Shown here: in pieces, positions 7,136 through 11,241 of the stretch | How the letters are laid out: every line of letters begins with the position of its first letter | Numbering within the stretch: the stretch's first letter is position 1 | The notes under the pieces: model-generated | What the model was told of the DNA's origin: nothing | The model's database searches: none | The model's input: only the letters and a program-made list of their open reading frames with translations | NCBI GenBank assembly: GCA_023417285.1 | Contig: JAEZFR010000584.1 | Coordinates: 1 to 11,241 of the forward strand | From: Bacillota bacterium | Lineage (GTDB): Bacteria; Bacillota; Clostridia; Acetivibrionales; DSM-1351 | DNA length: 11,241 nucleotides | Direction of reading: 5' to 3' | Position numbers and translations under genes: made by a program

Positions 7136-8452
7136 ATGAAATCTATAAAACAATCCACATCACAACTTTTCTGCCCAGAATCGGTCATTAACTGTAGCGA
7201 GGATGTCTCAATAAATGGCTCCGTTTATAGAATTCGTGACATGGGTACCTTCGCTTTTATAGTATTGCGTACCGGCAGACATCTTGTACAATGCGTTTAT
7301 TCTGCTGATAAATGCGACTATAAACTATGTGATTTGCAGGAAAATGACAGTGTAAGAGTTACTGGCTCAGTAGTTAAAGAAGATAGAGCCGAAAATGGTT
7401 TTGAGCTACATCTGAAATCCATATGTGTTCTCTCTTCGCCAGCTGCAGCTATGCCATTTGCAATCAACAAAAAAGGACTCAACATTTCATTAGATGTTAA
7501 TCTAGAGCACAGGCCTGTAGCACTCAGAAACCACAAGCAACGTGCAGTGTTTAAGCTACAGGAGGGTATAGTCTCTGGTTTTAGAAACTATATGCTTAAA
7601 ATGGGCTTTACTGAAATACATTCCCCCAAGATTGTAAAAGCAGGCGCCGAGGGCGGTGCTAACATATTTAAGCTTGATTATTTTGGTGAAAAGGCATACC
7701 TTGCTCAAAGCCCTCAGTTTTACAAGCAAACAATGGTTGGAGTATACGACAGGGTTTTTGAGATAGCACCTGTATATAGAGCCGAAAAGCATAGTACTTC
7801 CAGACACTTGAATGAATATATCGGCCTTGACTTTGAAATGGCGTACATAGACAGTATGTACGATGTTATGACAATGGAGACCGGAATGTTAAAAGCTGTA
7901 ATGGATGAGTTAAAGGCTAATTATGCTCCAGAACTTAAGCTGCTCAATGTAGACATTCCAGAAATCAATGAAATACCTTCTCTGACTTTTATAGAAGGTA
8001 AAGAGCTGCTTAAAAGTATGGGAAAGAAGATAAAGAACTATTACGATTTTGAGCCTGATGAAGAGCTGGCTATAAGCGAATATGTTAAGAAGGAATATGG
8101 AAGCGAATTTGTTTTCATTACCCACTTCCCTTCCTCTAAAAGACCATTCTATGCGATGGATGACAGAAATGATCCTGACTATGCTCTTAGCTTTGATTTA
8201 TTCTTTAGAGGTCTTGAGATTACTACTGGTGGACAAAGAGTGCACGATTATAACGAGCAGGTAGAAAAAATGAAAACTAAGGGCCTTGAGCCTGAAGAGT
8301 TCAAATCATATTTGATGATACACAAGCACGGCATGCCGCCTCACGGTGGATTGGGTATTGGCCTTGAAAGACTCTTGATGAGACTTCTCAACATGCAAAA
8401 CGTAAGAGAAGCAGCTCTCTTCCCAAGAGATATGTCGAGACTGGACCCATAA
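7136..8452 (+). CDS. aspS: Aspartyl-tRNA synthetase, archaeal-type (probably non-discriminating)
   Basis: At 438 residues this is the short archaeal/eukaryal-type AspRS; standard bacterial AspRS is about 590 because of an inserted GAD domain that is absent here. Residues of about 20-100 form the OB-fold anticodon domain (INGSVYRIRDMGTFAFIVLR). The class II core has QSPQFYKQTM (191-200), motif 2 VYRAEKHSTSRHLNEYIGLDFEM (213-235) and motif 3 GGLGIGLERLLMRLL near the C-terminus. The RHLNEY in motif 2 favours AspRS over AsnRS. It starts 3 bp after gatB and its GGAGG lies inside the end of gatB. Operon membership with gatCAB suggests that it makes Asp-tRNA(Asn) for transamidation. The position equivalent to a tryptophan implicated in archaeal discrimination appears to be Tyr31, judged by eye only. 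Confidence 0.92.
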   Translation: MKSIKQSTSQLFCPESVINCSEDVSINGSVYRIRDMGTFAFIVLRTGRHLVQCVYSADKCDYKLCDLQENDSVRVTGSVVKEDRAENGFELHLKSICVLSSPAAAMPFAINKKGLNISLDVNLEHRPVALRNHKQRAVFKLQEGIVSGFRNYMLKMGFTEIHSPKIVKAGAEGGANIFKLDYFGEKAYLAQSPQFYKQTMVGVYDRVFEIAPVYRAEKHSTSRHLNEYIGLDFEMAYIDSMYDVMTMETGMLKAVMDELKANYAPELKLLNVDIPEINEIPSLTFIEGKELLKSMGKKIKNYYDFEPDEELAISEYVKKEYGSEFVFITHFPSSKRPFYAMDDRNDPDYALSFDLFFRGLEITTGGQRVHDYNEQVEKMKTKGLEPEEFKSYLMIHKHGMPPHGGLGIGLERLLMRLLNMQNVREAALFPRDMSRLDP

Positions 8453-8476
8453 CCAAATTTTCGATTGAAAAACTGG
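8453..8476 (+). other. Short hairpin just after the aspS stop, no T-tract
   Basis: CCA-aa-TTTTC-GATT-GAAAA-ac-TGG folds into an eight-pair hairpin with a 2x2 internal loop, directly after the aspS stop. No run of T follows, so it does not look like a functional intrinsic terminator. It may act as an RNA-stability element or be chance. Confidence 0.3.
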
Positions 8477-8520
8477 CAATGCGGGCTTCGCAAATCGTAC
8501 CGAACGAAGTGAGGGGCTTG
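8473..8520. other. Short GC-rich patch with inverted repeats between aspS and glnA
   Basis: These 48 bp have 28 G or C, clearly richer than the surrounding intergenic DNA. They contain TGCG-ggctt-CGCA (8479-8491) and CTTCG (8486-8490) facing CGAAG (8505-8509). No reading frame with a ribosome site is seen. The role is unknown; it could be a structured part of the transcript upstream of the glnA leader or a short dispersed repeat. Confidence 0.35.
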
Positions 8521-8537
8521 CATACATAAAAATATTC

Positions 8538-8566
8538 GTTCAAAACAGGTATAGAATACCTTGAAC
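8538..8566 (+). promoter_or_regulatory. P1 hairpin of the glnA leader
   Basis: GTTCA (8538-8542) pairs with TGAAC (8562-8566), and after a four-base bulge AGGTAT (8547-8552) pairs with ATACCT (8556-8561) around AGA. Without the top pairs the loop reads ATAGAAT, with A at 1 and G at 4. It ends one base before the P2 hairpin, the expected place for the first of two ANTAR-recognised hairpins. The stem is much stronger than any P1 candidate in the other two leaders, but the loop is not a clean hexaloop. Confidence 0.5.
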
Positions 8567-8567
8567 C

Positions 8568-8589
8568 AGTGAAACAAAGGCGTTTCACT
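8568..8589 (+). promoter_or_regulatory. ANTAR-type antiterminator hairpin (P2), glnA leader
   Basis: AGTGAAAC-AAAGGC-GTTTCACT is a perfect eight-pair stem with a six-base loop (A at 1, G at 4) closed by C-G. It is the longest and clearest copy in the window. Its 3' arm GTTTCACT lies wholly inside the 5' arm of the following terminator, so the two structures compete. Glutamine synthetase genes with such leaders are known ANTAR targets in Firmicutes, which supports the reading. Confidence 0.82.
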
Positions 8590-8624
8590 CCGTGTTTTCT
8601 AACAGGAGTGGAGCGCTTTTTTTT
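8580..8624 (+). terminator. Leader (attenuator) terminator before glnA
   Basis: GCGTTTCACTCC (8580-8591) pairs with GGAGTGGAGCGC (8605-8616) over twelve base pairs with two G-U, and is followed by eight T (8617-8624). It lies about 53 bp before the glnA ATG. Because its 5' arm contains the 3' arm of the hexaloop hairpin, it is an attenuator for glnA rather than simply the aspS terminator, although it could also end transcripts reading through from aspS. Confidence 0.92.
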
Positions 8625-8677
8625 AAAATAAAAAATAATAAACTTATTTTAACAAATTAATTTAGGAGGGGTTTAAA

Positions 8678-10771
8678 ATGTCAAACAGTATTACAGAAAT
8701 TTTTGGAAGTAGTGTATTCAATGATGCAAAAATGCGTGAACGTCTTCCAAAGGCAACCTACAAGCTACTAAAGAAGACAATCGACGACGGAACTGCACTG
8801 GATGAATCAGTTGCAGATGTTGTTGCAAGTGCTATGAAGGATTGGGCTCTCGAAAAAGGTGCAACTCACTTTACTCACTGGTTCCAGCCAATGACTGGTA
8901 TTACAGCTGAGAAGCATGATGCATTTATCTCCCCAACAGCTGATGGTAAGGTAATTATGGAGTTTTCTGGCAAGGACCTTGTTAAAGGTGAACCAGATGC
9001 ATCTTCATTCCCATCAGGTGGCTTGAGAGCAACTTTTGAAGCAAGAGGTTACACAGCTTGGGATTGTACTTCACCAGCCTTTGTTAAAGATGGTACCCTG
9101 TATATTCCTACAGCATTCTGCTCCTACACTGGAGATATTCTAGACAAGAAGACACCATTGCTCCGTTCAATGGAAGCTTTGAACAAACAAGCTCTGAGAA
9201 TATTAAAGGCTTTTGGAAACACTACTTCAACTAGAGTAACAACCACTGTTGGACCAGAGCAGGAATACTTCCTTGTAGACAGAGAATTATGGTCAAAGAG
9301 AAAAGACCTTATTTTCACTGGCAGAACTCTTTTTGGGGCTAAACCACCAAAGGGACAGGAACTCGAAGACCATTATTTTGGCAATATCAAGGAAAGAGTT
9401 GCTAACTACATGAAGGACCTTGATGAAGAACTATGGAAGCTTGGAATCTCAGCTAAAACCAAGCATAACGAAGTTGCTCCAGCTCAACATGAGTTAGCGC
9501 CAATCTTCTCAACTACAAACATTGCTACCGACCATAACCAGATTACTATGGAAATGATGAAGAAGGTTGCGCAGAGACATGGCCTCTCTTGCCTGTTGCA
9601 TGAAAAGCCATTTGCTGGAGTAAACGGTTCCGGTAAGCACAACAACTGGTCAATGTCAACAAATGATGGCCAGAATCTATTGGAACCAGGTCAAACACCA
9701 CATGAAAATATTCAGTTCCTTGTGTTCCTCTGTGCAGTAATTAAGGCTGTTGATGATTATTCAGACCTACTCCGTCTCTCAGTTGCAAGTGCCGGAAATG
9801 ATCACAGACTAGGTGCAAACGAAGCACCTCCAGCTATTGTTTCAGTATTCCTAGGCGATCAGCTCTCTGATATACTTATGCAGCTAGAAAACGGCAAGGC
9901 TAAGGGTAAGAGCTATAATTCTATTCTGGAAACAGGTGTTGCAAGTCTTCCTAAGCTTCCAAAGGATGCTACTGACCGTAACAGAACTTCACCATTTGCA
10001 TTTACTGGTAACAAGTTTGAATTCAGAATGCTAGGTTCATCGGCATCAATTGCTGGCTGTAACTTCGTACTTAACACAATTGTTGCAGAAGTTCTGCAAA
10101 AGTTTGCTGATAAGCTTGAAGCTGCTAGCGATTTTACAAATGCTGTTGGTGCTTTACTTGCTGAAACAGTTAGAGATCACAAGAAAATAATATTCAATGG
10201 TAATAACTATTCAGAAGAATGGGTTGCTGAAGCTGAAAGCAGAGGACTTCCAAACCTTAAGTCAACAGTTGAATGTATCCCAACCTTTATCAAGGATAAG
10301 AATGTTGCAGTATTTGTTAAGCATGGCATACTGAGCAAGTCAGAAATTGAATCAAGATATGAAATACTTCTTGAAAACTATATTAAAGTTATAAATATTG
10401 AAGCATTAACTATGATTTCAATGGCTAAAACTGAAATAATGCCTGCTGCATTTAAATATAGTAAGGTACTGTCAGATACAATCAATGCTGTTAAGGAAAC
10501 AGGCATGTCAGTTGAGGTTTCTGCTCAGTCCTCCGTTTTGAAAGAGATTTCACCTGTTCTTAGCTCATTTGCTTCAAATATACAGGCTCTTAAGAAGTCA
10601 ATCGAAAAGGCTAGCTCCGAATCAGGCTTATTAAAGGAAGCAGAGGCATTCCATAAGTTAGTTGTACCAGCGATGGAAGCATTGCGTGCAGATGGTGATA
10701 AACTAGAAGCTATTATTCCAAAGGACATTTATCCATTCCCAACGTATGCCGAATTGCTGTTTAATATCTAA
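8678..10771 (+). CDS. glnA: Glutamine synthetase type III (GlnN-type)
   Basis: A 697-residue glutamine synthetase that makes glutamine from glutamate, ammonia and ATP in the cytoplasm. The length (about 700, against about 450 for type I) and family motifs show type III: FPSGGLRATFEARGYTAWD (111-129), the metal/glutamate motif VGPEQEYFLVD (191-201), NEVAPAQHELAPIFSTTNIA (264-283) and the ATP/glutamate-site segment HEKPFAGVNGSGKHNNWS (308-325). GANEAPPAIVSVFLG and FTGNKFEFRMLGSSAS follow in the C-terminal half. It lacks the type I adenylylation arrangement, so control is expected at RNA level, in line with its leader attenuator. AGGAGGGG (8664-8671) lies six bases before the ATG. No good sigma-A promoter is seen between aspS and this gene. 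It is often called glnN. Confidence 0.96.
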   Translation: MSNSITEIFGSSVFNDAKMRERLPKATYKLLKKTIDDGTALDESVADVVASAMKDWALEKGATHFTHWFQPMTGITAEKHDAFISPTADGKVIMEFSGKDLVKGEPDASSFPSGGLRATFEARGYTAWDCTSPAFVKDGTLYIPTAFCSYTGDILDKKTPLLRSMEALNKQALRILKAFGNTTSTRVTTTVGPEQEYFLVDRELWSKRKDLIFTGRTLFGAKPPKGQELEDHYFGNIKERVANYMKDLDEELWKLGISAKTKHNEVAPAQHELAPIFSTTNIATDHNQITMEMMKKVAQRHGLSCLLHEKPFAGVNGSGKHNNWSMSTNDGQNLLEPGQTPHENIQFLVFLCAVIKAVDDYSDLLRLSVASAGNDHRLGANEAPPAIVSVFLGDQLSDILMQLENGKAKGKSYNSILETGVASLPKLPKDATDRNRTSPFAFTGNKFEFRMLGSSASIAGCNFVLNTIVAEVLQKFADKLEAASDFTNAVGALLAETVRDHKKIIFNGNNYSEEWVAEAESRGLPNLKSTVECIPTFIKDKNVAVFVKHGILSKSEIESRYEILLENYIKVINIEALTMISMAKTEIMPAAFKYSKVLSDTINAVKETGMSVEVSAQSSVLKEISPVLSSFASNIQALKKSIEKASSESGLLKEAEAFHKLVVPAMEALRADGDKLEAIIPKDIYPFPTYAELLFNI

Positions 10772-10786
10772 AACTTGTAAATTTTT

Positions 10787-10842
10787 GGCGTGGACAAAAG
10801 TGTTTCTACACAATATTCTTTGTTCTCGCCTCTTTTTATTTT
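10787..10842 (+). terminator. Probable terminator after glnA
   Basis: GGCG (10787-10790) pairs with CGCC (10827-10830), ACAAA with TTTGT inside it, and a GTGT/ACAC hairpin caps the structure. TCTTTTTATTTT follows. The stem is interrupted by internal loops, so strength is uncertain. The place, 15 bp after the glnA stop and before a gene with its own ribosome site, fits a terminator. Confidence 0.5.
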
Positions 10843-10866
10843 GCTTTGCAAAGGAGTTAGCTTTAA

Positions 10867-11241
10867 ATGAATAAGAATATAATTATTCCTTCCTTTATAA
10901 TTTTTCTAATTTCTTCAGTATTAATGGTATTTAAGGTGGCAAATTCTGCAGTAAATATCTCTATTAACTTTTTGGTAATTGCTCTTTGCACAGTTTTTCT
11001 TTTATTGTCTATGAAGAAAACCATAGATAAAAAGAACGAGAGAATCCATAAGCTAAAGGATGACCTTAAGAGGTTTAATTTTGAGGTGCAAGTTACTTCA
11101 AGTCAAATTTCATCAGTCTCCGAAAACATTGCAGTCACTCTTGATGAAAACAATGTCTTTGCAACACATGTTTATAACGAAGCCCAAGAAATGGCTACTA
11201 GTACACAGGAGGTCAGTAATGGAATAAATGAAGTCTTGACC
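10867..11241 (+). CDS. Membrane-anchored MCP-like signalling protein, N-terminal part (cut by window edge)
   Basis: The open frame runs 125 codons to the window edge. Two hydrophobic segments (about residues 5-23, IIIPSFIIFLISSVLMVF, and about 31-48, ISINFLVIALCTVFLLLS) enclose only about seven outer residues. A basic stretch MKKTIDKKNERIHKLKDDLKR follows, and then a Ser/Thr/Gln-rich helical region (SSQISSVSENIAVTLDENN, MATSTQEVSNGINEVL). This is like the cytoplasmic helices of methyl-accepting chemotaxis proteins that lack an extracellular sensor. AAAGGAG (10850-10856) lies ten bases before the ATG. The conserved MCP hairpin tip is outside the window, so the family call is tentative. It is separated from glnA by a probable terminator, and I see no link to nitrogen metabolism. 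Confidence 0.7.
   Translation, partial: MNKNIIIPSFIIFLISSVLMVFKVANSAVNISINFLVIALCTVFLLLSMKKTIDKKNERIHKLKDDLKRFNFEVQVTSSQISSVSENIAVTLDENNVFATHVYNEAQEMATSTQEVSNGINEVLT

Noticed and set aside
8474..8492. A sigma-54 promoter before glnA (TGGCA ... TTCGCA)
   Set aside because: The GG and GC elements do not have the required ten-base separation.
10841..10857. Another hexaloop element at the GCAAAGG before the MCP-like gene
   Set aside because: It has no matching stem around a six-base loop and no overlapping terminator; AAAGGAG here is simply the ribosome binding site.

Overview
The window looks like chromosomal DNA of a low-GC Firmicute, most probably a Clostridia member. The evidence is the AT-rich intergenic DNA, strong AGGAGG-like ribosome sites, a GatCAB amidotransferase next to an archaeal-size aspartyl-tRNA synthetase, a type III glutamine synthetase, and a split 'archaeal-type' glutamate synthase. 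I cannot name the species from sequence alone. The whole window concerns glutamine: making it (GlnA), turning it into glutamate (glutamate synthase), and using it as amide donor for tRNA (GatCAB).

Layout. On the minus strand, from 3293 down to the left edge, is a compact operon. It encodes the glutamine amidotransferase part of glutamate synthase, the Fe-S/FMN synthase part, a four-cluster ferredoxin-like protein, and the start of an FAD/NAD(P)H oxidoreductase that runs off the window. On the plus strand from 3904 lie gatC, gatA, gatB and aspS, tightly spaced, then after 225 bp a 697-residue glnA. A membrane-anchored, MCP-like protein follows and is cut by the right edge. The 610-bp gap at 3294-3903 holds two divergent sigma-A promoters with long 5' leaders.

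The most interesting signal is in the non-coding DNA. The leaders of the glutamate synthase operon, the gatCAB-aspS operon and glnA each carry a small hairpin with a six-base loop, AAUGGC or AAAGGC, closed by a C-G pair. Its 3' side is shared with the 5' arm of a strong intrinsic terminator. This is the architecture known for ANTAR-protein antitermination targets (two small hairpins, loops with A at position 1 and G at position 4, the second competing with a terminator). Control of glutamine synthetase and glutamate synthase by such elements fits known biology. A copy in front of a tRNA amidotransferase/AspRS operon is unexpected, and would tie Asn-tRNA (and possibly Gln-tRNA) formation to nitrogen status. 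No ANTAR protein gene lies in the window, so the trans-acting factor is an inference.

How the genes fit together. GlnA makes glutamine from glutamate and ammonia. Glutamate synthase moves the amide of glutamine to 2-oxoglutarate. GatCAB uses glutamine to amidate Asp-tRNA(Asn), which the AspRS here would supply if it is the non-discriminating type. Three transcription units that make or spend glutamine therefore appear to share one attenuation signal.
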